Source: Babesia bovis T2Bo
Taxonomy: Eukaryota > Apicomplexa > Aconoidasida > Piroplasmida > Babesiidae
NCBI RefSeq assembly: GCF_000165395.2
Contig: NC_010574.1
Location: 930,001 to 994,000, forward strand
Direction: 5' to 3'
DNA length: 64,000 nt
Shown: one piece after another, positions 1-12,200 of the stretch
How positions within the stretch are numbered: position 1 is the first letter of the stretch
Layout: every line of letters begins with the position of its first letter
The notes under the pieces: model-generated
Told to the model about the DNA's origin: nothing
The model's database searches: none
The model's input: the letters and a program-made list of their open reading frames with translations, nothing else
Translations under genes and position numbers: made by a program

Positions 1-171
1 TGATGAACACCCCAAAGGACAGTTCTTAATCTGATTCTATATAGCTCATGTGCCGCCCTGGCTCTATGTAAACAATGGTGTTTAATCGTACATTAGTACC
101 AAGTCTTTGTTGTTTCAACAATCCCGGCCTACGTTCACAGGGCTGTAGTCACGTATGACCACCGCACGGCG
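1..171. other. window edge, 3' flank of the GTPase gene
   Basis: No open frame or structural RNA signature is visible. This is the 3' flank of the minus-strand GTPase gene. Confidence 0.5.
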
Positions 172-2061
172 TTACCATCCCTCGTATAAACCTTGGGAGT
201 ATTCACGATTGGCGTGAGTAGAACTTGGTTTGGGTTCCTCGATACCGTTGAATGGTACTGAATAACGGTTAGACACAGTATCAGGGGGTAGTTGCAAAGT
301 TATGCGACCATAGTAACCACGCCTAAAGTCAGACAATATACGGCTGGCTGCAGCATTGAGGTCACCACCGTGATGTTTATAACTAGCAACCTGCAGGCAC
401 TCGTGGCTAAAATCCTCTGGATGCATCTCCAGTATGCTAGGGGTATAGTCAATGCCAATACGCTTCAATATACGCGGTAAATCTACATACGATCGCTTGG
501 ACCTATATACATGCAAAGCCTGCTCAAGCAAGTTTTCCGCTGCCTGGTCGTTGTCATAAGCACCCTCAACTATTTGGTTAGCAGCAGCTATGAGCCATAC
601 ATTGCGCTCTAAACCTGTATGGATCGCATCAATACCGCTTTTGCTGTGGCCACCCTGAACACTCGTGCGCGGTAGCTTAAAATATATACTGCCCAGTAAC
701 CTATTCCGCTTACGACTGGCCTTGTTACCAACTGGCCCAAAGGCCATGTTATACAAATTAGCAGGCAGCACTCCAGGAGTGTCTATCACATCTATAATCT
801 TGTGGGCTGCCTCCCTGTACTCATCAGGGTGTAGACGGACGAGTCGTATGTCACGAGTTACACCCGCTGCATTGAAACTACGAGCTTTGTGACGACCAAG
901 AAGACGGTTAATAAGCGCACTCTTGCCAACATTGGGCATGCCCAAAGCAATTGCACGCAGTGGGCGTGCAGCTAAACCACGACGCAAGCGTTTTTGATTT
1001 GCACGGTGGCATAACTTGTATATCAACTTCTTTAAGCGAACTATACACGAAATTCCGTCACGAGCATTGACAAATATCACAGGGGTCACCGGCTTCTTGT
1101 TAGGATCAGGAATGTTCCTATTGAACGCCTGGGCTTCCCAAAAGTTCTTAATGCGGTAATAAGTGGCCCATTCGTCAGATCCATTGATAGAACTTAAATC
1201 AGCATGAGTAAAAACGATTATCTTAGGCTTGTGAGTAAACATGTTGTTATAGACATTCAATAGAAAGTCGGAATCCGCAACATAAGGGATCCTCGCATCG
1301 CGAACGTCAAGAATAACATCACACATCTTGATGTACTCAGAGAGCTCACCCAGACTCTTACCAAAGTAACGTGGAAACCAATGAATGCGAGCCCTGCCTA
1401 TAACCCACTGGTCACGTATGCTCTCGTAATCCATCCTGCTAGGAGATTGTAATGTCAATTCCTGAACCGATGCCTGCTTAGTACCAATTTGCTGTAACAA
1501 TGAAGATGACTTCATACACTCCCATATGCGGCTCTCAGGCTCCAAAGTTGACATCGTCAAAGAGTGACTGTCGGAAGGTCCCGATATGTCACGCTGCCTA
1601 GTGTTCAAATGTGCAGTTTCGCTGGCAAGAGGTGAAAAGAAACCTAAATGCTCCAATTTCTCTTTAGCCTTTTCATGGCGTTCGTCAGCAACAACACCAC
1701 GAAGCTCCTCATGATGGACTGGATAGTTCACAGAGTAAGGGATCATAATGCTACCCGCATCCTTGTTTGATGTGGCAGCGCTATCAGATCCCGAAAGTTC
1801 AGCTGTACCACCAACCGAATCAACGCTATTTGCTCCGCCATAGTGATCATCCGAGCTATTTAGCCCATAATAATCATCCGGGGGATTTTCAGTGGTACCC
1901 AGCTGGTCACGTGAACCAACAGTTTCCAGGTTGTCATACAAATGATGACGGTGAATGTGACTGCCTAAAAACCCGCACGATTTCCTACTGTCCAACACGA
2001 AACTGCTGCTCAACACCAAAAGAAAGTGGATTGTGTAAAACAAAGCAAATATCCTACTCAT
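172..2061 (-). CDS. circularly permuted GTPase, RbgA/YlqF/MTG1-like, probably organellar
   Basis: A 629-residue ribosome-assembly GTPase with the circularly permuted motif order G4-G5-G1-G2-G3. Visible are the RDARIPYV segment near residue 254, a degenerate G4 (FTHAD, about 284-288), G5 (NARDG, about 332), the P-loop GMPNVGKS (about 374-381), G2 (GVTRD, about 400) and G3 (DTPG, about 427). In the family this protein matures the large ribosomal subunit of bacteria or organelles. The N-terminus is a hydrophobic, signal-like segment (residues 4-22) followed by about 200 poorly structured residues, which suggests apicoplast (or mitochondrial) import; that is inference. G4 reads THAD rather than NKxD, a weak point for guanine specificity. 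It is single-exon, with the ATG at 2059-2061. The family call is firm, the compartment is not. Confidence 0.85.
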   Translation of the reverse strand: MSRIFALFYTIHFLLVLSSSFVLDSRKSCGFLGSHIHRHHLYDNLETVGSRDQLGTTENPPDDYYGLNSSDDHYGGANSVDSVGGTAELSGSDSAATSNKDAGSIMIPYSVNYPVHHEELRGVVADERHEKAKEKLEHLGFFSPLASETAHLNTRQRDISGPSDSHSLTMSTLEPESRIWECMKSSSLLQQIGTKQASVQELTLQSPSRMDYESIRDQWVIGRARIHWFPRYFGKSLGELSEYIKMCDVILDVRDARIPYVADSDFLLNVYNNMFTHKPKIIVFTHADLSSINGSDEWATYYRIKNFWEAQAFNRNIPDPNKKPVTPVIFVNARDGISCIVRLKKLIYKLCHRANQKRLRRGLAARPLRAIALGMPNVGKSALINRLLGRHKARSFNAAGVTRDIRLVRLHPDEYREAAHKIIDVIDTPGVLPANLYNMAFGPVGNKASRKRNRLLGSIYFKLPRTSVQGGHSKSGIDAIHTGLERNVWLIAAANQIVEGAYDNDQAAENLLEQALHVYRSKRSYVDLPRILKRIGIDYTPSILEMHPEDFSHECLQVASYKHHGGDLNAAASRILSDFRRGYYGRITLQLPPDTVSNRYSVPFNGIEEPKPSSTHANREYSQGLYEGW

Positions 2062-2681
2062 CCGGTGTATGAGGATGACGCTCAGGTGGTCGCTCGTTAG
2101 GGTCCCGTGGAGGCTACATGAAATTGAATCAAAGATGGTAATTATGCAGTGGATAGATATATACCATTAGGGTCCAATGCATCATACAATGAACTATAGC
2201 ACTGATGCATCAATAATAACCAAAGCATGTCTCAACGTATATCAACCTACGTTTGGCGGATTCTTGCGCAAAATGAAATTACTGAAGAAGTAATTACCAC
2301 ACATAGCTCCAGAAAAACCCATTAATGATATAAAAAGCCATGGCTTAAAAGGAAGCGAAAAACGTATCGGAGCCACACGGCTGTCAAAGACTACACCGGC
2401 ATTTTTCGGCTAACAGGTCATTAATCAATACCAAAATAAACCAACCGGTACTATCTTGGAACTCGAATGACTCGAAAACCTCCTAACGAATTGCATCGCT
2501 ATTGTAGATATAAAAATAACAAATAACGTCAGTAGTGTGTGACAAGGAAGGCAATAGAAAATAAAACAATCCAATACCCCTTTAGTCCTAATCTAAACAA
2601 ATATGCAATAATAAACAGTGTTAAATTTGTGTTGTTTGGCCATACGATACAACTATGAGGCCACCAATGTCACGCGTCAAA
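2062..2681. other. intergenic, no gene seen
   Basis: AT-rich spacer between the start of the GTPase gene and the 3' end of NAA20, both on the minus strand. It should contain the GTPase promoter. No supported ORF or RNA was recognised. Confidence 0.5.
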
Positions 2682-3467
2682 CTATACAGAGCTCTTCCCG
2701 CGCTCTGCTGAACTACGATTGCTTCCACCCTTGTTTGCTCTAGAATCTGCAAATGTATGCTTCATGGAATAAGCGTCTTCCTTGTCGTGGAAGTATTCCC
2801 GCACAGTCTCATCAATGCTGAAACAATATGTACAAACAGAAAGCAAAGACAATATAACATATAAATCAATGCATCTAGAGGGATATGTACTACATATAAT
2901 GCCGTTATTAATTGGACAGTAATAGACAATGAAATAGCACTAGATACAAGACATTCCTGGATCCACGTAATATAACAAACCAATGCCTTATCCCACTCAC
3001 ATCATAAAGACTTACACGTAACCAAACTTGTGCTTATACATGTTAAATGCCGCCCAGTTAGAAACACGTACGAAAAGGTAGACCGCAGTACAAGCATAAA
3101 TGGCGTTCATAGCATTGTCTGTAATATATCCGGTAACAATAAATAGAACTTACGTGTCTGCTTAATAACATTCTTTGCTATGCCCATGTATCTATATGAA
3201 CGTAGAACGCCAACAGCTGTCAAATGACCCGCGTTTTCAACGTCCTCCTCACTGAAGCATCATGTAAATAAGGTATATGACCTACAGCTTAGCCATGGAA
3301 TAGCCACAGACGTAGCCACTGGGTGATACTGCGATATTAGTAAGTTGAGGCCATGATAACAAGTGATAAAAGTAATACTTCATCTGATAGTTCTCAATCA
3401 CATTAACCAGATTACAATCAGATGTGCCGATCAAATCGTACATAGAAGCACGACGGATTGTAAGCAT
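2682..3467 (-). CDS. NAA20: N-alpha-acetyltransferase 20, catalytic subunit of NatB (4 exons)
   Basis: Spliced exons on the complement are 3286-3467, 3154-3251, 3016-3118 and 2682-2817, giving 519 nt or 172 residues; the joins keep frame and use GT/AG. The family acetylates the N-terminal Met of proteins starting Met-Asp/Glu/Asn/Gln, with the partner NAA25, at the ribosome. Seen in the sequence are the N-terminal TIRRASMYDL segment, a GNAT acetyl-CoA motif region (TAVGVLRSYRYMGIAKNVI, about residues 74-92), the characteristic LFVRVSNWAAFNMYKH block and EDAYSMKHTF near the C-terminus. The resemblance is to NAA20 rather than NAA10, because of the FVRVSN and EYF..KEDAY blocks. The first two introns are 34 and 35 nt and the third is 198 nt. 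No ORF longer than 75 residues covers the gene, so it is easily missed. Confidence 0.88.
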
Positions 3468-3797
3468 CTTGTATACACCGTCAAATTATAAGAGGCACAC
3501 TTTCATACATAAATAAATAGTGATATAATAACCCAACCTTCCAGGGATATAGTCGCAATAATTATATAAACAAACCACATACGCCATTCATACGGGTATA
3601 CACACCCGCAACTAACATTAAACGTAACAGAACACATTAACAATGGATCATCATATACGCCTAATACACACATCTATCTAAACAAATTGTAGATTCTCAG
3701 CTAAAGGAAACCTCAATAAATGGATTACTTGTATATATGAAATAAAACATCGCCTTTTCAAACCCATAAACATTTAATAAAATAAATCTCAAGTCAC
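3468..3797. other. intergenic, no gene seen
   Basis: AT-rich spacer between the NAA20 start codon and the RPS20 stop codon. It presumably holds the NAA20 promoter. Confidence 0.5.
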
Positions 3798-4263
3798 CTA
3801 AATGGTGACCTCAACCTCAACACCAGGGTCCAAGGGGAAAGAGGTAATCTGAGTAACAACCTCACTAGAGGAGTGCAAGCTAATGACACGCTTGTAAAGA
3901 CGGGCCTCAAACTTGTCCCAAGTGTTAGTTCCTAAACACATTTTTTATATTTAGACCAAAGACTTACCTTCACCAACGGGAGACTTCCTAGTGGTAATCT
4001 TGAGAGTCCTCACGGGCATCCTCACAGGGCCAACGACCTTAAGGTCCTTTTCCTTGGCTCCATTGATCATAGTCTTGCAAGCTGTGATATGTATTAGCGG
4101 GTTATATATAAATGTCCCTATAACGATCACATAGGGCAATATACATACCCTTTTCAATGGCTTTGAGATTCATAGAGGTCAATGTGACGTGAATTTTGTG
4201 GATGCGATTGACATTTTCACGGTCACCAGCGCTTTTTATGTCTTTTGCTGCAAGGTCCGCCAT
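3798..4263 (-). CDS. RPS20: 40S ribosomal protein S20 (uS10), 3 exons
   Basis: Exons on the complement are 4149-4263, 3968-4081 and 3798-3931, 363 nt, 120 residues, a normal length for eukaryotic S20. Recognisable blocks are [20 protein letters not shown], the [12 protein letters not shown] segment and the terminal [10 protein letters not shown]. The protein is a component of the small-subunit head. Introns are 67 nt and 36 nt with GT/AG ends, and each joins in phase 1. The start codon is the first ATG of the conserved frame ([10 protein letters not shown]). Confidence 0.95.
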
Positions 4264-5000
4264 TTTGTATATTTTACATAACGTTCAAAACGGTGTTCTA
4301 CTCTGTGATGGCGTAACGTACTAAGCAGTGGTGGGGCTGGAGAGCATAGGGACCACGGTCATAAAAAACGGATGCTGCTCTACAATCTCCGAATAAAATA
4401 TGATTTGTAGTTCGATAGTGTTTCGTAGTTGTTCTAATGAGTATTAAGCGCTAGGATGTGCTATATGATAAGTACTATATACGTGCTGGCATACCACGAC
4501 GTCGTCACTCTTTTTTAAAAAAAAATAGTCACACCTGTTTAAATACTATGAAGCAATGAATGTTTGGACATAAATATAGACCATTCTTGACATGGTAAAT
4601 CCCGTAATGCCGTTCATACTCACATAACACATTAGGACAGTTATTCTAGAGAATATTACACTGTAATAAGATATATATGCATAATTAACGATGCAATGTA
4701 ATGTGTTCATATGCCGCTATTAGCGGCATTCGTTCGACGCTGTGCCACCTGAATGCGGGCATTCACATCAAAAATTATAGATTCCGCTCTCCAACAAGTG
4801 TCCCTTTATTCTAAGCATGCTAGTATAGAAATTTTTATTAAAGGCACTTTTTTGCTCTTAGTCACATGTGCGCATCGGGTGTGCAGGGTACGTGCAGATG
4901 TTGTATGTTGGAAGTGTCAAGTGTCGCAGATATGTGGTGGTACAAATCATTCTCAATTTAAATCATAAAATAATAGCACTAACACTAAAAATTAGTAAAA
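4264..5000. promoter_or_regulatory. divergent intergenic region between RPS20 and the alveolin gene
   Basis: A 737-bp AT-rich spacer separating head-to-head genes; it must carry both promoters. It holds a T6A9 run at about 4511-4525. A 71-codon frame at 4753-4968 has no recognisable similarity and I do not call it. Confidence 0.45.
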
Positions 5001-5873
5001 ATGCAGTGCTGCTCACGTGACACTCGTCTTATGGACGAAGAATGTGAGATACAGGAACCTCAGGTAAGGACCATTGGAACTGTTGCCGACAGGTCCCGCG
5101 CTCAGGAAATTGGCCAAAACGTCGAAAGGCAATGGGTAAGTGTCTATATTTATTTGTATTTATTGCCATTTACGTGGGAATCATGGTACCCTTGCATAGA
5201 GGCCATTCATTATTCACCTATGGCCACATTGTGGGTCCTATGAGCGACTTCTTGCGTCAAATTCTATTCTTATTGGTGACACATATATTTTGCGATATTC
5301 AATGTCATACTGTGTTATCTATGTGTCGAACTATGTTCTAGTTTCGTCACAAGCGTTCCTGCACTGTGTGCATGTTGGCCTTCCAAACGTTTATAATTTC
5401 GCGTTCAGGTTGCAGTCACTACCTACCAACCAGTGGACACTGTCACTAAGACTATCGAGATCCCCGTTGTTAAAACCGTGGAACGTGTTGTGCCAAAGCC
5501 TATCATCCAGGAACGTGTCATTCAAGTACCTCGCGAAGTTACTCAAGTTGTTGAGAAGGTTGTAGAAATTCCCGATGTCAAATTTGTAGAGAAGATCATT
5601 GAAGTGCCTCAAATCCAATACCGCAACAAATTGGTACCCAAGGTTGAGGTTGTTGAAAAGATTGTCGAAAAGCCACAAATCATTGAACAGTGGACCGAAC
5701 GTAAGGTTGAAGTTCCTCAAATCAAGGAAGTCGTACGTTACAAGGAAATTGACGAAACTGAAGAAATCATTCGTTACTACCCCAAGGGACATGGTAACAT
5801 CGACTGGGACAAGGAATGCGAAAAGGCTCACATCATGATCCCCAACGAGGTCACAGAGAGATCTTCAAACTAA
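5001..5873 (+). CDS. alveolin / inner membrane complex protein (2 exons)
   Basis: Exons 5001-5135 and 5409-5873 join in phase 0 to give 199 residues; the intron is 273 nt. Alveolins (IMC1 family) form the subpellicular filament network under the inner membrane complex of apicomplexans. Residues about 50-150 are dense in V, E, K, P and I short repeats such as EIPVVKTVERVVP, EVPQIQYRNKLVPKVEVVEKIVEKPQ and ERKVEVPQIKEVVRYKEI, the diagnostic alveolin pattern. The N-terminus carries a Cys pair (MQCC), a possible palmitoylation site. Family assignment is strong; which IMC paralogue is unclear. Confidence 0.88.
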
Positions 5874-6480
5874 ACTCGCTTACCCGGATAAAATGTCGCG
5901 GATTAATGTAAAAGACTGTGCATTACTCTCTCTACTTCCACAGGCGCTATCAGCTCAAACTGTAGCGATGCGCTCTAATGTACGCATTCTGACGTAATAT
6001 ATTTGCTTAGTAGTCTCTATTTGATCGATAAACTGTGCGTGATATTAAACGTAGCGTTTAATCTGTTCCTTTATCCATTGCCTGGGAATGATGAATCTAG
6101 CTGAACCAGAGTAATGTCCATCGACCTGTAACAATCATTTAGCAATTGATTCTAGTATGCGATATCAAGAATAGAGGTATTGACCATACTCCGCATGAAT
6201 AGTCTAGTATCCTGGAGGCGATACATAATCTAAGATGCCTAGAGCCCATCGTATAGGTATGAGCACTCACAAACGCATTAGTGATATAGCAAGAATGCAA
6301 CGACACTCCTCATAAAAATATAGAACTCCTTATCACAACACTAGATAATGAACTATTCAAACTATAGAATTACCAGCACTGCCGTTAAGTGTCATTGCAG
6401 ACATTCACATGACTGAATGACATCCATGTTAACATGTACCCAAGGTACAAAAGGAACAACACCAAGACACTCTATAAACC
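5874..6480. other. convergent 3' intergenic region, nothing seen
   Basis: Spacer between the 3' ends of the alveolin gene and the MKT1-like gene. No supported frame or RNA recognised. Confidence 0.5.
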
Positions 6481-8649
6481 TTACTGAGACAGATCCGGTA
6501 AAGAAATGCCAAAGTGCTCTACTACTGAACGTAACATTTCAGTGCCACGGTCAAAAGTGGCTATGGCCTCTATGTGCACATACTTCTCAAGGGAATGTAG
6601 CATCACGGATATCTTCATCCAAAACTGTACAAAGGCCTCCAAGTCAGACTTCACATCTACCATGTTGGGGAACTTAGCACGCGTGAGATCTACCAGGTCA
6701 CCGTCCAATTGACCCTCATGGCCACTGTATTCGTGGACAAGAAGCCACCTGAGGACAATACCCAAGAAGCAATTGCTCTCCAACATATAAGGGGGGTCAA
6801 CGCCGTCAATCAAACCACCCATAAGGATAATAGTACCCTCAACCAAATAGTTGAAGCTACGTTTTATTACCTTAACATGGGCCATGTAGTTAGCCACATT
6901 GTAGTCAATCTCACCACGCCAATGCACGGGCTCAACAGTAGCAGGAACCAAACATGCAACGCGGGAAATCAAACTTATCATGTCAAACACATCCTGAGGC
7001 ATAGTGCCTCGGTATTTACTTATCACTTCCTTAGATATAGGGGCGTCAGCAGGTATCTCAAACTCATCGCCCGTAAAAAGACCAAACTTCAACATCTCAA
7101 TGAACAAAATGCCAGTTAATCCCAGGCCGGAGTTTGCTAGTACCTTGCCAAAGGCAGTGGCACCGCCCATACGAGCAAAGTAACCTAAGTTATCAAGCAT
7201 AATACACCATAAATTAGCACGATATATATCCTGCCTAGAAGCCTTCTGAGCATCCGATTCTGTGCCAAACATGTTCGAAATGGCCTCTGATGCCATTGGA
7301 GGAGTCACCTCCTTCAGCATCTTAGTGCTCATCTTAAGGTGCCATGACAAAATAAACTCAGGGTCAACGGTGCCCTTGTTCTGACGAGATATTTCACCAG
7401 ATAAATCAGTCAAACCGTGTTGGGATAACATACGAGTGCTGCAAGTGTTGGGAATGACAGCAACAGCGTTCTGCTTAATGGGAGGATGACCCTTAACAAA
7501 CGTTACATGACCCTGAAAACGAATTTGACGAGACTGATATGCTGGATCAAGCTTAAAAACAGCTAAACCAAGCGCTCTGCACTTGTACTCACGAGTGTCC
7601 TGTAACAATTCACGCAATTCAATGGTATCCGTAAGACTAAAGTCATCAATCCATTCGCCAGTAGCTAAAGCTAACGGTATCTTGGGACTAATCAAACATT
7701 GCCCCAATAGGTGATATATGCCCTGAGGAATCTTTGTACCAACGATCTTGTAATAATCCATCGGTATCTTCGCGCCCTTCTGCAAAGGACGAAGTTCACC
7801 TTTCTTGTCTAGAACAAGTGGATATGTGACCAAAGCCTTTGTCAGACAATAACCATCAATGTAGTCATTTAATGCCTCCCTTTGGGGTAACTGAGATAAG
7901 TGCTTCGCAATGGGACCCTGTTTGATCATGTCAACACAGTGACCAAAGGAAAATGCATTCTGTGATGGAAAACTTAAACAATGCTCAGTACCAGCTAAAA
8001 GACAGACATCAACCAACTGAGGATGAGATATCTCTAAACGCTGAAAGACCTCCTTCAACTCGACCCACTCAAAAGAACTTTTCGGAAAGTCGATTGATAT
8101 AATACATCTAGGAACACCAAACAACATAAGTGATGGCGGACCTAAGATCGCGTCAACAGTGCCCTCAGCACAAAAATAACTCAACTGTGCAGCAGCTAAA
8201 TAGGGGCAACGTATAGCGCTCTTGCCCATATTATGCAATAAATGTATAAGAACCTGAATCAAGTCTTCACTGAATATCAAGCTGTTTTGTAGAAATTTCC
8301 CAATGGCACCAGGAAAATCACCACGAGAATACGAAAGCCAGCCTTCAGCTACACTTAAAGTCATCAACTGAGCTGAAAGAAGCAAATGTGACTTTGATTG
8401 CATACCCTCAAATACAAAGAGCGGCTGGATTCCTAAACGCTCCAATTGCGCTACATTCTCCTCAACAATGGCTACGAAAGTAGGAGGTAAACTACCACCC
8501 ACCTCACTCACCGGATCACATATACCTTTCAAAGACCTGAAAAAGTACACCGCGTCGATACCAACGCGCATACCGCGCAACACATTAGGATTAGCATGAC
8601 GTAATAAACCCTGCTCTCGCAGATATATATTGAAGTTCCTTACCCTCAT
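6481..8649 (-). CDS. MKT1-like XPG-fold post-transcriptional regulator
   Basis: A 722-residue single-exon protein. The N-terminus (RVRNFNIYLREQGLL through GIDAVYFFRSLKG and PLFVFEGM) is an XPG/FEN-type N domain, followed by an internal-domain-like region and a long C-terminal half compatible with MKT1_N and MKT1_C. MKT1 proteins are usually nuclease-inactive scaffolds that bind PBP1/ataxin-2-type partners and affect mRNA stability. In this copy the acidic active-site cluster of FEN nucleases is not evident, which fits MKT1 rather than FEN1 or XPG. The start at 8649 matches the beginning of the XPG_N domain. Cytoplasmic location is inferred from the family. Confidence 0.75.
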   Translation of the reverse strand: MRVRNFNIYLREQGLLRHANPNVLRGMRVGIDAVYFFRSLKGICDPVSEVGGSLPPTFVAIVEENVAQLERLGIQPLFVFEGMQSKSHLLLSAQLMTLSVAEGWLSYSRGDFPGAIGKFLQNSLIFSEDLIQVLIHLLHNMGKSAIRCPYLAAAQLSYFCAEGTVDAILGPPSLMLFGVPRCIISIDFPKSSFEWVELKEVFQRLEISHPQLVDVCLLAGTEHCLSFPSQNAFSFGHCVDMIKQGPIAKHLSQLPQREALNDYIDGYCLTKALVTYPLVLDKKGELRPLQKGAKIPMDYYKIVGTKIPQGIYHLLGQCLISPKIPLALATGEWIDDFSLTDTIELRELLQDTREYKCRALGLAVFKLDPAYQSRQIRFQGHVTFVKGHPPIKQNAVAVIPNTCSTRMLSQHGLTDLSGEISRQNKGTVDPEFILSWHLKMSTKMLKEVTPPMASEAISNMFGTESDAQKASRQDIYRANLWCIMLDNLGYFARMGGATAFGKVLANSGLGLTGILFIEMLKFGLFTGDEFEIPADAPISKEVISKYRGTMPQDVFDMISLISRVACLVPATVEPVHWRGEIDYNVANYMAHVKVIKRSFNYLVEGTIILMGGLIDGVDPPYMLESNCFLGIVLRWLLVHEYSGHEGQLDGDLVDLTRAKFPNMVDVKSDLEAFVQFWMKISVMLHSLEKYVHIEAIATFDRGTEMLRSVVEHFGISLPDLSQ

Positions 8650-9239
8650 TTTCGGGAAACTGTGTTCTGCGCGACGCGGCGCCTATACTCGTGACGCTAG
8701 TCGTCCTTATCGATGGGTATATCAGTATCCCCTCAATATATCGCTTCTCACATGTTTCTGATTATATATAATACGACTATAGCGTCGTGGGAAGGGTTCT
8801 CACCCATAACCAGCCAAATATTGGTTGTTTCACCAAAATGTGGTGTACCAAAGAACACTACCGCAAACCTAAGTATTCTATATACAATCGATTATATATA
8901 CCAATATATCTCAATAAAATTACTTCATTAATATAGTAACGCTTAGAAGGTGGGCTAGATTCTTAAATATTGGTCGTAATCTAATATAGACGGTAACGAC
9001 AAGCTGGGTGTACAGATAAGTCGTTCAAACACACCTGACGTAACACCCCTAATCATATTTAATGCGATATATATCCACGCTTTTGGTAGAGTTGTGCCCA
9101 TCAATTAGCAAGAGCCTTTGTGCTGGTAACCTGAACGGTAAAACCCGGAGGTGACGATGTGAGTCCTTTTGATTTTGCAGTATTGTAGGCCATTTTGAAC
9201 CGCCTTAGTAAGATTAAGTGCTCAAAGGCCCATAATGAA
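8650..9239. other. intergenic, no gene seen
   Basis: Spacer between the MKT1-like start and the 3' end of the Snu114 gene. A 72-codon frame at 8713-8931 is AT-rich and unsupported. Confidence 0.5.
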
Positions 9240-12200
9240 CTAGAAGAATTGCTCCAGCTCCTCACCTAGGGCCTGTAACATACTGGCGTCAAAGTATTTG
9301 TTTATAGTGATATCCTCAGTCAAACCCTTGCGTTTCCTGGTCTTTACCATAAACTCACGAGCAAGGTGTGGAATTGGAGCCGGTTCCAAAGTCTTCAAAA
9401 TAATAGACTGTAATGTTAATTAGAACATGTTTTATATATAGTGAATAATGCATAAAATCGGGTGTATATAAAAGTTATGCCAGGGAATCAAAGCACTCTT
9501 TTTTACCTAAATATATGTACATAGAACCTACCTTATCAAGCGGGTCTCCCGGTACGATGTTCCAGTGGTCAAAGAATGTAATGCAAAATGCCTGACCATG
9601 GGTATGAACACGTAAATCTGTCTCAAAACCAAAGGATTCAATAGCAGGAAGATAAGCATGCACTTCATAAAAGGGGGTACCCGGTTTGGGAAGATCCTTG
9701 AGAACATGACCACGCCGTCTTGAGAGGATTGAATATGCAGCAGAAACACAATCTGCCGCACAAGTTATCTCAGAATACACTACAGGCTCCATTAACCTAG
9801 GAGTTGACAAGAGGAATGCGCCATATACACCACGGCGTGCAGCAGGTATGATCTGTCCAGCACTTCTCAGAATTGGCTCCTCAGCAATATCAGCATCAAT
9901 AAACTTAAATTTGGTATTCCTGAAAGGTTCCTCAACCAGTGGACCTTCTTTACAGGCCCAATTAAAACCTTGGATCAAAGCAGATTTAATGCTGGTGACC
10001 TTGGATTTTACTGGGTTACTTGGAAGCACATCATCCAGCAATATATTAGGGCCACTGTTGTCAGGTCCAAAACACCATACTGACTTAGCAGCTAATATAT
10101 CCCAGTTGTACACTTCCATGAAGGTTGATTCCAACTCATTGGGATCCATAGAGGCACTTACAATGCCCTCATCAATCGCTGACGCCATTCCTCGTTCAAG
10201 GGGTTCAGCAATAAAACATAGCCTATTTTTCTGATTCTGGGTTTCTGCATAGCACTTGGTTGCTGATTGCTCCAATATGGTCTCCGTAAAACGTACAACG
10301 GGATCGGAGACCTTAACTTCCAAATCACCGTATAGCCTACGAAGATCATGAAGCGCAGAGTCAAGGTACAGTTCACCAGTGCCAAGTACCACGTGTTCAC
10401 CACTTTCTTCTACACGGGTCTTAATTGCAGGATAGCTTCGGTCAATGCGACGGAGTCCCTCTACCATACGAGGTAGCTCCGATGGGTTCAAAGGCTCTAT
10501 GGCAACCTTAAAAACAGGCTCACTGGCGAGCAAAGTGTCACTCATACGAAATATCTCAGCACTATACGGGTCATCCAATGACGTTATGGTCATCACTTTA
10601 TGGGTACAAAGGTCTATACCCGAAATTAAAACCCAGTTCCCAGCAGAAACGGATTTCACCTCTACACGATATCTGCCTTCAGGGATCCAAAGAGCACCCA
10701 CAGTCCTTATCTGCGCATCTTCGTCGTCATCAAGGGTGTAACCCTCACCTAATATCTTAATGCGTTGGTTTTTTGTTATCGTACCAGACATGACGCGACC
10801 AAAAACGTCAAAAGAGCCGCTATCTAGACGGTAATAATTCTTAACCACGTAGATCATCAATTGGGCATCAGGATTACAATGCTCTATTCCTTCACATATC
10901 TTTGTGCCACGTTCACCTGTGTACAGACGCTCTAGTATACGTCCACCTGTCTCCGTGGGAGGGGGAATATTTGCAACGACAAAGTCCACAAGACCGCTGG
11001 GATCCTTGAACATCTCACTAAACACTTTCTGTAAAATCCTGGTAGTATCCATGCGATAGTCCGAAGCACGTAGGGATATTCCCAATTGATCCAATATTGG
11101 AGTCAGCTCCTGACGCTCATCTGAGGCAACATGTGAAAAGATCTTGTACAGTGGATCTAAAATAAATGCTACAAAGGAACGTTGCAACTGTGTTTCTACA
11201 ATGTTTCCCTCAGAATCCTCAATCATAACAACCTCCTCCTTAGTGAACGATTGGGTATCAGGGTTATAATATGTGTCACCCCAAAGAGCACTACCTACAG
11301 TAGATGCATCACCAGATGAAGCGTATAACATAGCAAATGACTCCAATGTGAAGAATATGCCATATTTAGCAGAAGCAAAAAGGACATTGCCACGTAAAGG
11401 ATTTAGAACTACTTTATCACGGCCGATAACGGAGCATATATTTGATATGTAGTCATTTAAATCCGCAATAGTATGTCGTATCTTCATATAGGCATCTGCC
11501 GGAGGTATCTTCATCTCCAGTATCAACCTATCCAGGCAATTTAGTAATAAACAGAAAGAGACTTTTGACTTCAAACAGTGTTTTAAAATCAACTCAACCG
11601 TGGTAGTGCGACCCATCAATACATCAACTACCACTACACAACCATCAGATATGCTCTGGGCCTGTATAAACTCATCGATAAAGTTTATATGACCAGGAGT
11701 ATCGAAAAGATTTAAAATATACGATTTGTGTTTCAAAACGTCGCCGCTTAAACCGCCGGTCTCTGTTTGAAATACTAATGAAATTGGAGTTGATTTGATC
11801 GACATCTGACGCGCTTGCTCATCTAAACGAGTGTCTGTATACCGGGTGAAACTGGTATCAAAACCTTCTGCACAGTCAGGAGCGGGGTATCTACTGTAGT
11901 TAATGAACCGATCGATTAAAGTTGTCTTCCCATGGTGGAAGTCGCCACAAATGCAGACATTTCTAATGAATTGAGGTTGACGCATCAACGATGTCATAAA
12001 ATGAAAAGTAAACCTATTCCGTGGAATCTTCTCCTCCAAAATATCGAAACATTTTGCACTAATATCGTCATCCAAGCGCTTAATACTGCTAACTCTATCT
12101 ACGCGCGTCTCGTAAGACTTTACAATAGGCTCATCAATGGTCTGTGTATCCTCATGCTGAATGAAAATCTCTACATCCTTAAACCTGTCGTCCGCTATCG

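Noticed and set aside
4753..4968. 71-codon plus-strand frame upstream of the alveolin gene
   Set aside because: No recognisable similarity, Cys-rich by chance, and it lies in the divergent promoter region.
5391..5831. 146-codon minus-strand frame antisense to the alveolin repeats
   Set aside because: Composition (N, F, L, D) is the reverse-complement shadow of the V/E/K/P repeats.
8713..8931. 72-codon plus-strand frame between MKT1-like and Snu114 genes
   Set aside because: AT-driven composition, no splice partner or family resemblance.
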